A stretch of DNA of 64,000 bases from Lycocorax pyrrhopterus obiensis (taxonomy: Eukaryota > Chordata > Aves > Passeriformes > Paradisaeidae): the NCBI GenBank assembly GCA_014706295.1, contig JACSVZ010000007.1:2935199-2999198 (forward strand). The letters are read 5' to 3'. The notes below the pieces were generated by a model. That model was not told where the DNA came from. It searched no databases and saw only the letters and a list, made by a program, of their open reading frames with translations. Shown in pieces: positions 25,836-38,840 of the stretch; the first letter of the stretch is position 1; each line of letters starts with the position of its first letter. The position numbers and the translations under genes are program-made.

Positions 25836-26430
25836 TGTGTTGGTTTTGTCTAGGGTAGAGTTAATTCTCTTCGTAGTAGCTGAAATGGGCTATGTGTTGG
25901 ATTTGTCCTGAGAACACTGCCAATAATTTGTTGTTGTTTTTGTTATTGCTGAGCAATGCTTACACAGTCAAGGCTTTTTCTGCCTCCCACCTTATCAGCA
26001 AGGAAGCTGGGGAGCACAAGAAGTTGGGAGGGGACGCAGCGGGGACAGCTGGCCCCAACTGACCCGACAGATATTTCAGACCATTTGGTGTCATGCTCAG
26101 CATATAAAGCTGGAGGAAAAAGAAGAAAGGGGGTCAGGGAGGACGTATTTGGGGTAATAGTGTTTTTCTTCCCAAGACACTGTTAAGGGAGATAAAGTCT
26201 TGAATTCTTGGAGAAGGCTGAACACCTGCTTGCCCATGGGAAGTGGGAATTTAATTCCTTATTTTGCCTTGATTGTGCACGACTGCTGCTTTACCTACTA
26301 CACTGTCTTTATCTCAACCCAATAGTTTTCTCACTTTTAATTCTCTGACTCTCACCCCATCTCACTGGAGGGGAGACACTGAAAAACATCTGTGTAGGGC
26401 TTAGCTACTGATTGGGGTTAAGCCATGTCA
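25836..26430 (+). mobile_element. LTR, full length, plus strand
   Basis: It opens tgtgttggttttgtc and closes gggttaagccatgtca, giving a TG...CA element of about 595 bp. A TATA box (tataaa) lies at 26,103-26,108 within catgctcagcatataaagc, and the family's conserved stretch ctgtctttatctcaaccc lies near 26,300. I recognise it as a common passerine ERV LTR type, without a firm family name. The flanks show a near-match, acagt before and atagt after, which would fit a decayed 5-bp target-site duplication and hence a solo LTR. Otherwise it would be the 3' LTR of the pol relic 1.5 kb upstream on the same strand. Confidence 0.75.
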
Positions 26431-27185
26431 ATAGTATATGAATTAATATTATAATACTAATTTAAATTTCAGAGACCTTGCCACAAGCCTTTTATGGAGT
26501 GTTGAGTAGTTTAGTTTTGTTTGCATTTTTTTAAAATGGACTTTTCCCTCAGTACTTCTGGAAATGACTGGCTAAGATTATTTGTATTCAATGAAACAAG
26601 TGTTAAAATTTTCATCAGCAGGAACAGAACAGCTCCTCTCTGTGCTGTGTACCTTTAAAGGCTCTCTAGCTCCCACTCTGCTGAAACATGTCTCCTGCAG
26701 AGTAACTCGGAATGGTTTGCAACCATCTCCATGTTCCTTGTCCTGTTTAAGAGCAGGATGTGGCTGTGAAGGGTTACCTGACCTGTGAAAAAAATTGAGG
26801 ATTCAGTCAGCATGGTCCAACCCATTGCCTTGACCACAGACAGATCTGACCCACAGCTCTTCTCCCAGAGGAGACAAGGAACAGCTGCCTGAGCTGCAAA
26901 TGCAAACAGGGCTGCTGAAGGCTTCCTCCTGTTCCACTCCAGCCATCACACCATGAAAGCAATGCCTTCAGACTGGCATGGGAGCACCTGGGCATTACTG
27001 CCAGCCCCAAGTGGCAAGTAGCTGGGCTACCAGGTTGGCAAAAAGGCCCAAGAGTCAGTTGGTGGGGGAAAAAGGTTGTGGTTAGAACATGAAACTGCAG
27101 TGAAATACAAACCTGGGCAGCTACCTACTGAGCTACAAGGCACTCAAGTTGTTGGCCTCCTAACTGACATTGTAAGCCTGGAACT
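26431..27185. other. intergenic, no gene recognised
   Basis: Sequence between the LTR and a microsatellite. I see no exon or classifiable repeat. Confidence 0.5.
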
Positions 27186-27262
27186 ATATACATATACATA
27201 CACACACACACACACACACACATATATACATATATACACATACATGTATGTAGGTATATATA
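27186..27262. repeat. (TA)n/(CA)n microsatellite
   Basis: A TATACA tract, then about twelve CA units, then mixed TATA/CATA. It directly abuts the CR1 fragment that follows. Confidence 0.88.
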
Positions 27263-27283
27263 TCAATAGATGTATATCTAATG

Positions 27284-27466
27284 AGGGTGGTGAAACATTG
27301 GTACAGGTTGACCAGAGAGGTGATAGATGCCCTGTAAACATTCTAAGTCAGGTTGGACAGGGCTCTAGGCAATCTGTTCTAGTTGAAGATGTCCCTGCTT
27401 ACTGCATGGGGCTTGGACTAGATGGCCTTTGAAGGTCAACCCAAACCATTCTAGGGTTCTATGAGA
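27284..27466 (+). mobile_element. CR1 LINE 3' fragment
   Basis: CR1 tail landmarks appear in order: ggtgaaacattggtacaggt, accagagaggtg, caggttggacagggct, ggacttggactagatggcct-type sequence, and a terminal gggttctatgaga. It is 5'-truncated and its end is diverged. Confidence 0.9.
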
Positions 27467-28861
27467 TATATAAGTATATATACAGAAGAGATTCTGCTGT
27501 AGAGTGTTTCTAGCTGTGTGCATGGCTAAGAATTAGTGCAAGGAATGGATCAGCAGCAAGCTCTCTCTAAATATCTGCATGTTCATGGATATTTTAGCAT
27601 TCGAACAGCACAGGAACGTTGACTGTAAAATGAGCATAAGTAAATGGTTTAAATATGTAACATAGCTTAGCTTATAGCTTGTAGCTTATAGTGACATAGC
27701 AATGTCATGGTAGGAAGCTAAGTCCTATTTTTGTTCTGGTTTAGACTTAATGGAAAAGGTAAAAAATATTTCATCTGTATAGCTACTACTATGCCTCTAA
27801 GTGATGTGCTGCACAGAGCAGCTGTGTCCCTGCATGTGCTATACATATAGTGTATACCCCCATGTAGCTGTGGTGCAGAAGTCACAGTTCTCCTGCGGTT
27901 ATGAGAAATTATGTTGCCATGATCCCATTTCTAAATATGACCCATGAAAGTCAAAGCGTTACACCTAAAAGAACCTCCTAAATAATATTTGCAAAATTCA
28001 GTAAGGTAAAATATATCTACTGGTCTACGCAAGCGTGGGAGTCTGAACTTACATCCAAGTGTGCCTTGGGATCCAGCAAAGCTTTCAGGCAAGATTTGAT
28101 ACTTTCTTTTTTATGTCTGAGTGGTAGCAGCAACAGTGGATACTGGTTTTTTAGTAGATGAGGTTGCTGAAAGGCAATATTTTGATTATGTTAAATAGCT
28201 GCCAGCCTCAGATGTCCAAGAATTTGAACTGTTGATCTTTTACATGGATTTTCTTCCTGAAGAAAAATATTTAATTAACACTCTCCATTACATAAATTTA
28301 AAAAACACACTTTCCTGACACTTTCTCTTTGATCTTTACTCATTTGCAAGCATATCTGTTCATACTTGTCTTTCTCACCTTCACAGTCATTGTGAGAAAA
28401 CATTTTTTTCACTTCTTTCTGGCCTGTACTTGTTTCTATTTTGTTCTGATATGGTCAGATTCTAGTATTACATGTGTTTTAAACAGGCAAGAAAGAATTT
28501 CTACAATTATTTTGTGGGTTACCCTTCAAGTGACTGGTATAGTTTTGGAAGTATACAACAATTAGTCAGAAAGGACAAAAGAGCTGAGATGCCTCAAATG
28601 GACACGTGGTCAACCCATTTTCCAGACCTCCCCTCAGGAGACCATCCATGATGTTTGAAACTTGCTGGCTCACCTGGGTGATCCACTAGTGGAGATGTCT
28701 GTACAGAAAACATCCCCTTCCTGCCTTGTCTTGTGAGGACAGCACGTGCTTTGCCTTGTGAATGTAAGTAGCCCTGCCGAGTTTGGTAGGACACGAACAC
28801 AGTTAAATATAAACAGGAATGTTTCCTTCAGCCTTAATTTGTCTAAAAGCACAGATGGAAA

Positions 28862-29012
28862 GGGACTCAAGTTGCACTAGGGCACGGTTAGATTGGATAT
28901 AGAAAAAAAATTTCACCGAAAGGTTTGTCAAGTACTGGAACAGGCTGCCCAGGGAAATGGTGGAGTCACCCACCATTCCTGGGGGTATTGAAAAGCCATG
29001 TCAATGGCACTA
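28862..29012 (+). mobile_element. CR1 LINE fragment
   Basis: Landmarks are ctcaagttgcactagggcac, ttagattggatatagaaaaa, tactggaacaggctgcccag, aatggtggagtcaccc and gtattgaaaagccatgt. This is an internal part of the CR1 3' region. The terminal octamer repeats are not seen, so this copy is truncated at both ends. Confidence 0.88.
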
Positions 29013-29689
29013 TGTTGCCTGCTGAGATTTTCTCTGCCACTCACTTTTTTAAAGATGCAGATGTCTTGATGGTTTTCATTGCCTTGGCTGATGTACAGGT
29101 GATGAGTGCTGAAGAGCTCCTGTTTTGGGTTTGTTACAGTGTCACAGGAACATGTGCCAGCTGCTCTCAAAAGTTCTGGTGGTTAAAGCTGACTACTTTC
29201 AAATCCCCCACCAGCTCTGGCATGTACCAGCTTTCTCCAAAGAGTGACCTTCAAGATCCTGAGTTGTTCCTAATCAAATCATACCGCTAATTCTTTGAAA
29301 ATGTTTGATAACCAACACCATTAGTAAATGCCAACACTTTTGCACACCTCATCAGAAACAAACCTCTGCTGAAAATTTGTATCAGAAGGATTCTTTGCCA
29401 TGATGATTTTTCTCATGCAACAACTTTTGTCCCAGGGCTACCCATCAAATACCAATAATTAGCTGGTGGTCAGAGAGAACTGTTAGAAAGCACTATGCAG
29501 GCTGTAATTTAATTAACAACTTATTTTTTCTAAATCATCTGGAATTAACACAATGAACAATCCAGGAATTACAACTCATATCTGTAAACGCCTAACATTT
29601 CTGGAAAGTTATGTTAACAGAAAATAAAAGAATGTTTCCTGTATTATTCATTGTGCTAATTCACAGATTACCTGCAGGGCCCTCACCAA

Positions 29690-29926
29690 AAAGAAAAGAG
29701 AAAAGGCTACTGTCTGCAAGCAATTTGCAAGTAAGCCAAGTGCAAGCAAGCTAGTTACAATATAGAGCAAAATATTTCCAAGATCCATGTTTGACAGTGC
29801 CCCATCAAAAGCATGAGCAATGTATCCATCACTTTCAACAAGAGCTAGAGAGTGGTAGTTTAGAAAATGCAGTCCTTGGTATCTCTTTCTGAGAGTCTTA
29901 GTTATTAAAGTATTTCGTTTCTCCAT
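29690..29926 (-). other. small minus-strand open frame with a hydrophobic segment, uncertain
   Basis: A true ATG at 29,924-29,926 opens a frame of about 79 codons down to a splice-donor-like site (ctgcag|gtaatc, minus strand, intron from about 29,689). The unspliced frame would run on to a stop near 29,648. Residues about 50-75 form a strongly hydrophobic segment (L-Y-I-V-T-S-L-L-A-L-G-L-L) that could span a membrane. The N-terminus is basic, with Lys/Arg at positions 3, 4, 10, 13, 14 and 15. I recognise no family. The hydrophobic part overlaps a locally repetitive gcaag/ttgc pattern, so chance is a real possibility. No flanking exons were found. Confidence 0.15.
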
Positions 29927-30219
29927 TAATGCTAAAGCATCGTCAGACTCTTAATCCTTTTCTGTCACTGCAGCAGAAGCAATGGCAGCAAATGTCCAGA
30001 TGCCATTCTCAGAGCCATGCTCACATTCTTGGCAGTGAATTAAAAGTAAAAAGGATCAGGTCCTGCTATTCCCTCTCTTTGGCCACTACTAATGCCACCT
30101 GCAAATTTAATATTGGAAGTTTAGTTACACAGGGTGTTCCTTGGGAGAAAAGCAGGAGGGGAAGGTGAGGCAACCCTCTAGTTGTAGACAGGCTCCCTCT
30201 GCTCTCAAGGCTGCTGGAA

Positions 30220-30585
30220 GCTGTTGAGCCTGGAAAAGACAAGGTTCTGGGACCTTAGAGCCCCTTCCACTGCGTAAAGGGAGCTACAAGAAAGATGGGG
30301 ACCAACTTTTTAGCAAGGTCTGCTGTAAAAAGGACAAGAGATAATGGTTTTAAACTAAAAGAGGATATGTTTAAAACAGATATAAGGAAGAAATTTTTTG
30401 CAATGAGACTGGTGAAAGACTAGCACAAGTTGCCCAGAGAGGTGGTAGATAAATATACAAACTGGAAGTATTCAAACTCAGGTTGGATGGAGCTCCATCT
30501 AGTTGAAGATGTCCCTGCTCATTGCAGGGAGGTTGGACTAAATGACCTTTAAAGGTCTCCTCCAACCCAAACTACTGTATGATAG
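30220..30585 (+). mobile_element. CR1 LINE 3' fragment
   Basis: Starts at agcctggaaaagacaaggtt, then ccttagagccccttccactg, aaagatggggaccaactttt, agaggatatgtttaaaacag, aagttgcccagagaggtggt, and ends ctactgtatgatag. About 365 bp of the CR1 end, 5'-truncated. Confidence 0.92.
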
Positions 30586-31683
30586 ACAGCACGTTGCAGA
30601 CATTTAACCCACAGAGGTGTACTCCGGGCTACTGTTGTAGAGAGGATGGGCTGTCCTGTCCTGCCTTCCAGATACTTCTTCGTTTTGAATATACTCTCTT
30701 AATTTTAATTTCAAACAGTTGTCACAGCATTGCTTTGGTTTTGCTGAACATTCTTAGGGTTCTGAATAGGAAATTGTTTAAAAGCCTCCAAAGCTGCTTA
30801 CTGTGAAACAGAAGTGTTTATCCTGTTACTAGAGGGAATCTGCTCTTCTGTGTGCTTCTGTGGTTTTGGGCACTGAGATCCTTTAGCATATTGACACTGG
30901 GGCATCATCTATCTAATATTGTAGGAGACCCTTCCAAATTTGCCAAGGTACTACAGCACTGCTGCCTTAGACTTTCCAGCACCCAGAAAAGACACTGCCT
31001 AGGGAAAGCTTGCACAGGTTGTGCTCTATGGGAGCATAAACCACAGTGGGATTAAAGAACCTGAACAAACCGATGTGTGAAACCAAACATGGTGTTCAGA
31101 GGCTGTGAGTGACCCTGAATGGGGCTCTCCCATCCAAGGCAACCAAGCTGGAAGAGCTGCAGTATTTCCTAAGCCTAAATTAGCCCCAAACTTTAAAGCC
31201 AATCATAGGTCTTTGCTTCTTGACCATAAAAGTGGAAGCAGGCAGGTCATGTTCCTGCAGCTCTGAGGAGGGCCCCATGCACTGGGGTTCAGAGTCAGGG
31301 CAAACAGCCATGCTGGGGCTGCAGATCAATCTGCAGAGGCAAATTTCACCAGCATCCATTGCATCCTCTGCAGAAGGATCTGCAGAGCAACAAGGAAATA
31401 ACCTTGAATGCCAACTCCTAAGCCATGCCAAATAAAAGTCATAAATTGTAGTAGGAGGTATAAATTCCATATTGACATTCTGCACCAGCCTCAAGCATGG
31501 GAGAATAATGCACTGTTCAGGCTGCTGAATGAGTGCTCTGTGTGCACCGAGTCATTAAAAACCTGTGAAACAGTCAACCGCAACTGCACAAAAATAAATA
31601 TACAGCTGACTGTAAGTAATTCCTTCACCTGCTTTTTCAAGTAGAATTTTATAAAAATGTTTGTTAAAGGGAATGCTGCAGGG

Positions 31684-31735
31684 TTTTATTTTATTTTATT
31701 TTATTTTATTTTATTTTATTTTATTAACACAGAGG
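31684..31735. repeat. (TTTTA)n microsatellite
   Basis: About ten uninterrupted TTTTA units. Confidence 0.95.
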
Positions 31736-34700
31736 TTTTGGTATGTCTGAATTGAAACCATATGCCTGGGTTTACACTGCTCAAATACAAAGTCTGCCTA
31801 GTTTTAATTTTAATACACTGTTAAAAACACCTAAATAAAAATCAGAGTGAATGTGTTAGGATACAGAAAGGACATTTTTCAACTCCTAAAAAGTAGATCT
31901 GTGAATACAAGTGAATTTTACTACAGAAGCATGGGGTGGTTTATTCTTTTTACACTACAATTGGAAAGGTACAGCTGAGAGGAGATTAAACTAGTTAAAT
32001 CCTACAATTTTTTTGACATTTTCCATCTTATCTTACTTTTATCTGCACAGAGGATACTATTCCATATATTTCAGTTTTACCTGAGGCAGGAAGGCTAATC
32101 CTTTGTGGAGACATGTTTAATAAAACTACATGCAGTTGGTTAGCCTAAACAGGTAGGCTCCCCCCTTAAATTCATGAGCAAAGACCTTAAAAGATTAGTG
32201 AGAAAAGGAAATTTGATGACTAAACAGTATAAACATGTCAGAATCTAGCTTTTATTCAGGAATTCATGCCTGATCTTAATATATTAAGATTGTGTGTATA
32301 AATCAGAAAATACCATCCTTATAAAGGTGGTAAAACTGGAAATTCTTTAGTGTGTTTAAATTGTTGGGGAATTGACCTAAAGAACAGACCTGGTGAAATC
32401 CAGCTTTCAGAAAATTTATGTTCTCAAGACCCTGCCTCAAATGAATACATTACATCACAGGTCCACAAATCCTAAGAAACTGTATAAATGGAGTAATCCC
32501 ATTGGAGATGACATCAGCATTTCCCCACCAGATTCTTCTAGATTTCTTCCAAGGCTTTTATTTAAATTCCTTGCTACCCCTGCCTGAGAAGGACATGTCA
32601 TATTGTAAGCTTTCTCTATTTTGTGAGACAGCGAGAGACAGAAAAAGAAAATTTGGGGGTTTTAAAATCTTATTTTACTCCTAACAGGTTAGATGGAAGG
32701 AGAAAGCATTTTTTATGTATAATTAGTGAACCATGTTTCTGTAACAACTGCAAAGTATGTGTTTCCACATGCTGCCTTTTCATGCTTACAAAGAACATTA
32801 AAAATAACACAGAAAGGATTGAAAATCAAATCAACATGTTAAAAGCATGATATGCTGTCTCTGTAACAAATTACATTTACAGTAACTGGAAAACTTCTCC
32901 ATATGCTGGCCAGCGATGGTATTTTTTAAGTGTTTTCATTTCCACTGAGGAAATGTTATTATTTCCACTTCAGGAACCTTGCTGAAGAGATGCTAGCAAT
33001 ATCCCTTTTGGGGTTCAAGGTTTTTCATCAATAGACAGAAACTGCACTACTAAAATATCAGTACATATTTATCCTGCTTCAACTGTCTTTTAACCTTTTC
33101 TGTTCTTAGGAAGCATCCAGATGCATCATTTCGCTTTATAAAAATAAACTGAGCACAGCCTCAGTTTTCTGCTTTAAGGAAATTATATTTCCATAAAGTA
33201 AACCAGCACTCATTACAGAGATGGGCTGTGGTAAAATCTTTTTCCGTATTTTTTTGCCAAGGCCAAGCTTATTTCGGTGTTGGCTAAAGCTGAAGTAGGT
33301 TCAATATTAATTGCAAACTCTTCTGAGACAACCAGCCTGACAGACCTTTTCCATTACTTGTATTCACATTCAGCCTCATACCCAACATTTCTATAGCTAC
33401 TGGTGTTTTTTGAATTTGGTTTTCTGTACTGCTTATCCAAGACAGGCCAGTGCTAATGGACTCAGAGAATTCTGTGCCCAGACACAGATGTGGCTTCAGC
33501 CTGTAGTTTGTGAAGGAGAAAAAGGTTATCAGAATCAGTTAGCTTAGACAAGCTAACAATAAAGTTGTTTTCTCTACAAATTTGTTTTTGAGATATCTGT
33601 TGGTCAGCTGTACCAATTCTGAATTAAATATGCTTTTCTGGGAAATTGAAAATTTCAGTGAAACCCCAGACATGCTTCTGGCCCTGGAACATTCAGTATA
33701 GTTTGTGCTTCAGCATACTGATTCTGAATTTCTGCTGTATTGCAAAGTTATACTAAATGAATACTAAATGCGTTATAAAGGCTTCATTCCCCAAACCTTT
33801 TTTATTTTTTTACTGTACAGAATTTCTGGTATGTTCTTATGGCAATTTTCCTACAAAACCCCCTGGCATTACTCTTTCATGGACTATTTCATGCCCCCCT
33901 CACTTGATGCCATTTGAGCATTTAGCACTGCACCCTACAATTAGAAATTACATACACATACTTGTTAGTTTCATGTTTAAACAAGGTATCTTTATGTAAA
34001 GCCATAGTACAGTTCATAGCAGGAAAACAGAAGCCAGTAGTCAGAAAACATTTATACTCTAAAGCCTGTGGGGCCTTTAGGACTGTATAACATATGTCTA
34101 TTCTCCAAATTAATGGCCATTTACATCTGAAATATTCTGATGCTCCAAAGATCTACAACAGAAATAGCAACTACATGTGAGCCAAAAACCAAAGATGAAG
34201 CATAGTTTGCAGAGGAAGATGTATAGAACTGTCGCCTGAAATCCAGTGCTAAGTTGTGCATTTGCCATCAGTTTATAGGCCATTTCTGGGCTGGAGGCTG
34301 ATTTTGGTGCTGTTGCATAAGAGGTTATGCAGAGTAAATTCTACCGTTCTTTATATTACTTTAAACTAATGTTATTCAGTGGAAAAACAATGGCTTTACC
34401 ACAGCAGAGTATATCATGCCAAGTATTTGTAAGACAACAGTACCAGTATGCTGCTTTATTGTTGGTTCTTGTACTTTTTCCTCATTTATACAGAAGGAAC
34501 TTTTTAATGCTTAAGCAGACATGGAGGATAAAATACTGAAATCAATGGGTCTTTTGACAATGCCAGGATTTAAATGAGGGCCTTCATGGGAGCATGCCAC
34601 GAGGAACATCTGTTTCTTGGATTCATCCCAAAAAAGCTATGCCCACTGAGTCACTAAAACTGCAGAACCCGAATTGCAGACTTCCTTTGAAAGCAGACAT

Positions 34701-35828
34701 TCCAAGTGTGTTACTTGGGGCGAGACTATTTGGATATAAAATTTAAATTAAACCTCGATAATGCATGCTCGATTGAAAACAGCAGTGGCAGAGAGTCAGC
34801 AGCTGCAGTAGCGAAGAGCATACACCTCTTAATCTCTAAATGTACAAAGACACAAAATATTTACTAAGGCTAGTTGTTTTTTTACCCTCTGTGGCACTGG
34901 TGAAAGCATAACCATGCTGACAAAGCTATAGCTGGGTGATTTACAGTGCAGTACTTCCATGAGGAGACCTCAAAAGCAGAGTCCACTACAACCCAAGTAC
35001 CAGCCAAATCCGCTGTCAGTAATATCAGCCTGGGTGGAAATGGATGGAGACCATGTACTATGATTGGCAAAGAATTGGGATCCAAACAAAACATTAGGTG
35101 AAACAAGAGCATCCTGGGAAGAGAATTGTTTCAAGGAGCCCCTGTTGGCTAACACAGACCAAGGACAAATACCAAACAGCCTCAGTTGAACAAGCTTTAA
35201 ACATTTTATAGAAAGCTGAAGCACAGTACCTTAGCCTAATCCAACCTATTTATATGAGTGTTTTGTGAACTTAATTACAAATTTAAAATGTTTCCAAGTG
35301 AGTGGAGTGCTTCTGTTACAATAGCTTGTCTGGCATGGCTTCTCAACAGAAAGTTGCCTGTAAAGAGAAGCTGCCTGGACACTGCAAATATTGCTCATCT
35401 TGAGTTGTCTGTGTTTGTGATCTCAAATGACCCTAGAACTTGCAGAGACCACTTTATATCAATTCAGTAAGTGAAGGCTTTAGTTGTTAGTCTTGCTGTC
35501 TCTGGTTAGCTTTTTGTTGGTTGTCTGACTGGTTGGTTTATTTTTTGCTTTTGTTTCTTGGTGTTAGTCTTACGACCTTCTGTGCTTATGTAAAGTGCTT
35601 CAGTAGGCTCTGAAGCCAATACCCACGCATACTGATATCACAGGTTCTCATGAAGTATTAAAGGCCACACTAAAGTGACAGCTTGCACTCGGTAGCTATG
35701 TGTCTTACCCTAAAGGGCCTGGCTATGTAGTTAAGCCCATCACTGAGCTCCCAGGAACCTACCAGACACATGGGAATAGATGCCTCCCTGAATCCTCTCA
35801 AGGAACAGTCAGCAAAGAAGGGTGCAGC

Positions 35829-35862
35829 TTCAGGTGTACTGAGGGAGCTCAGTACACCTGAA
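35829..35862. repeat. perfect inverted repeat, 15-bp arms, 4-base loop
   Basis: Arm ttcaggtgtactgag at 35,829-35,843 is followed by spacer ggag and its exact reverse complement ctcagtacacctgaa at 35,848-35,862. It would form a 15-bp hairpin. No run of T follows it and no gene adjoins it. Confidence 0.95.
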
Positions 35863-36859
35863 CTTGAGATGAGCAGCTGGTCTCTACAGCAGCAATTTGC
35901 TTCACGTGTGCCCAGAGACAGGCTAGCTTGTGATTAGAGCATGAGGGAAGGTGTGAGGAAAGGGGGTCAAGTCTGCATTTGAATTATAGGCATCTAAAGT
36001 GATTGCAGCATAAGAAACGGTAGACCCAAAGGCCCCTGAGCCCCATAAGGCTTTAATCTACAATGCCCAGCATAATAGTGAAAAAAGCAGAGATACATCT
36101 TAAGTGTCTGGCCTATTTTCCCAACAAAGTTAACTGTCAGCACCATAGTTATTTATAACATGCAGAAAGTGTCAAGATGATAAAGTACTTACTTAGTTTA
36201 TAGAGGCAATATAAATATTGTCGCATGCAAATCTCCCATAAACAGCAGCAGGAGTTTTAACTCTGGATGACTGCAGGATTTGTCTTTGCTAGGTAGTGAT
36301 TTTTTCCATGAAAGAGAAAAGATGATGTGAAAGGAATTGGTAATTTTACAAACCCTTTCTTTTTGTGATCTCACCTTGATTTAACAACTCAAAAATGGTA
36401 AAGAGAGATTTCTGGAAGTTGCATGCATGGTTCAACCGTGCCACCATTCTGCTACTAGATTCACCCAAAATATTGTTTAATGAAAAAGAAATGCTTCTTA
36501 CAAAGTCAGCCCCACAGGATGCACTGTAATGGGGTTTTCTTCAAACACATCTGACATTTTGTTTAAGAACAAATTTTGTGTTTCATTTTCCCATCTTACC
36601 CTATCAAGGTTTATTGTTTTACACTTTATACTTGGTCCTGCATCTTTTTCCCTTCCTAGTTTTTGATCAATGACAAACTATGTGGCCTGAGCAATTCTGA
36701 GAAGCCCCTCTGTCTCAAGCCCTGTGTTTGAGCTGCTGTACAGACCAGGCCGTTAGCAAAGCAGTCATTTCTAACGCGAAGAAGAGCAGACCTTAGCAAC
36801 GTCAGGTTTACGGGGTTTTCTTTATTAAGAGGAGAAAGGTGTACATGTATCCCTCCCTC

Positions 36860-37930
<1,071 letters not shown>

Positions 37931-37950
37931 GAGCACCTCCTTGGACAAAC

Positions 37951-38090
37951 CCTAGAATCATTAAGGTCGGAAAAGACCTCCGAGATCATGAAGTCCAACC
38001 TTTGACTGAATACCACCACGCCCACTAAACCATATTGAGAAGTGCTACATTTACTCATTTTTGAACACTTCCAGGGATAGTAACTCAACC
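37951..38090 (-). mobile_element. CR1 LINE 3' fragment (minus) in FIBIN 3' flank
   Basis: An inverted CR1 end: ctagaatcattaaggtcgga, aaaagacctccgagatcatg, aagtccaacctttgactgaa, ccaccacgcccactaaacca and tgaacacttccagggatag. It begins about 150 bases after the FIBIN stop and is probably transcribed as part of the 3' UTR. Confidence 0.92.
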
Positions 38091-38283
38091 AAAATACATT
38101 ACTCTTCATGGGAAAACCTTATTTATTTTATTTTACTGTCTAAACAAATAGCACAATTTTATAAACCAGGAGGTTCGAGGTATGTTTAAGTTAATATCCC
38201 ATATTCAAAAATCTCCCCTCTGTTATATCGTTCATCTTTGGTTGCAAAGTGAAGTAAGCTTTCTCATCTCTGATTCCCTCTTG

Positions 38284-38316
38284 TTTTTTTTTTTTTTTTT
38301 GTTTTGTTTTTTTTAA
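38284..38316. repeat. poly-T-rich tract
   Basis: About 30 T interrupted by single G residues. It is simple sequence. Confidence 0.8.
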
Positions 38317-38811
38317 TATCACCTGTTTTTCTGTGGCTCACCTGCCGTTAAGTGTAGTTGAAGTGAGGTGCTGGCCAGCTCCTTCTAGACTCCTGTGTAG
38401 CAAATACTTAAATTGCTTTTGTTGTTAGTCCTTCAGGGTGAAACCTCTGACCCTCTATTAACTTTCTTTCTAATGATATGCATTATATGCTTGTTAAACG
38501 TTGTTCCACTACATAAAACTGTGATTTTCATTTGTGTTTGGAAAGATGGGAACTATTCTGGCAAGATTTGTACTTCCAGGCTTGCTTATCTGTGACTTTA
38601 AGCTATCATAACCCTAAGAAGCAGCCAAAAACGCTTATGTCAGATCCTGAGAATGCTGGTGGAGATTTTTATAGCAAAAAGAATGAGCCCTAGTGGTGAT
38701 TAGAGTTTTGGATCCCAGATTTGAGAGCCGGGAGCATGTTTCTAAAGCAAGACATGCAAGTATAGTGACTTTTCTTGTTGGTAACTTTGTACTTTTGCTA
38801 GCTAAGTTATT

Positions 38812-38817
38812 AATAAA
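38812..38817 (+). terminator. FIBIN: candidate FIBIN poly(A) signal
   Basis: Canonical AATAAA about 1 kb after the stop, followed within 15-40 bases by GT-rich tttgtgg and gtgtctggtggg, which suit a downstream element. A second AATAAA at 38,992-38,997 is an alternative. Confidence 0.5.
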
Positions 38818-38840
38818 ACTATTTGTGGTCCTAGACAATA

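Larger units (their letters stand above)
30586..36800. other. intergenic, upstream of FIBIN, no gene recognised
   Basis: About 6 kb with no exon I can support. Visible features are a (TTTTA)n tract at 31,684-31,735 and a perfect 15-bp-arm inverted repeat at 35,829-35,862. A TAAT-rich patch at about 34,660-34,800 could be regulatory, but nothing proves it. Regulatory elements for FIBIN are plausible here. Confidence 0.5.

Noticed and set aside
1..36800. Exons of SLC5A12, the expected neighbour upstream of FIBIN
   Set aside because: I looked on the minus strand for its conserved N-terminal segments and saw none; the gene is probably beyond the window.
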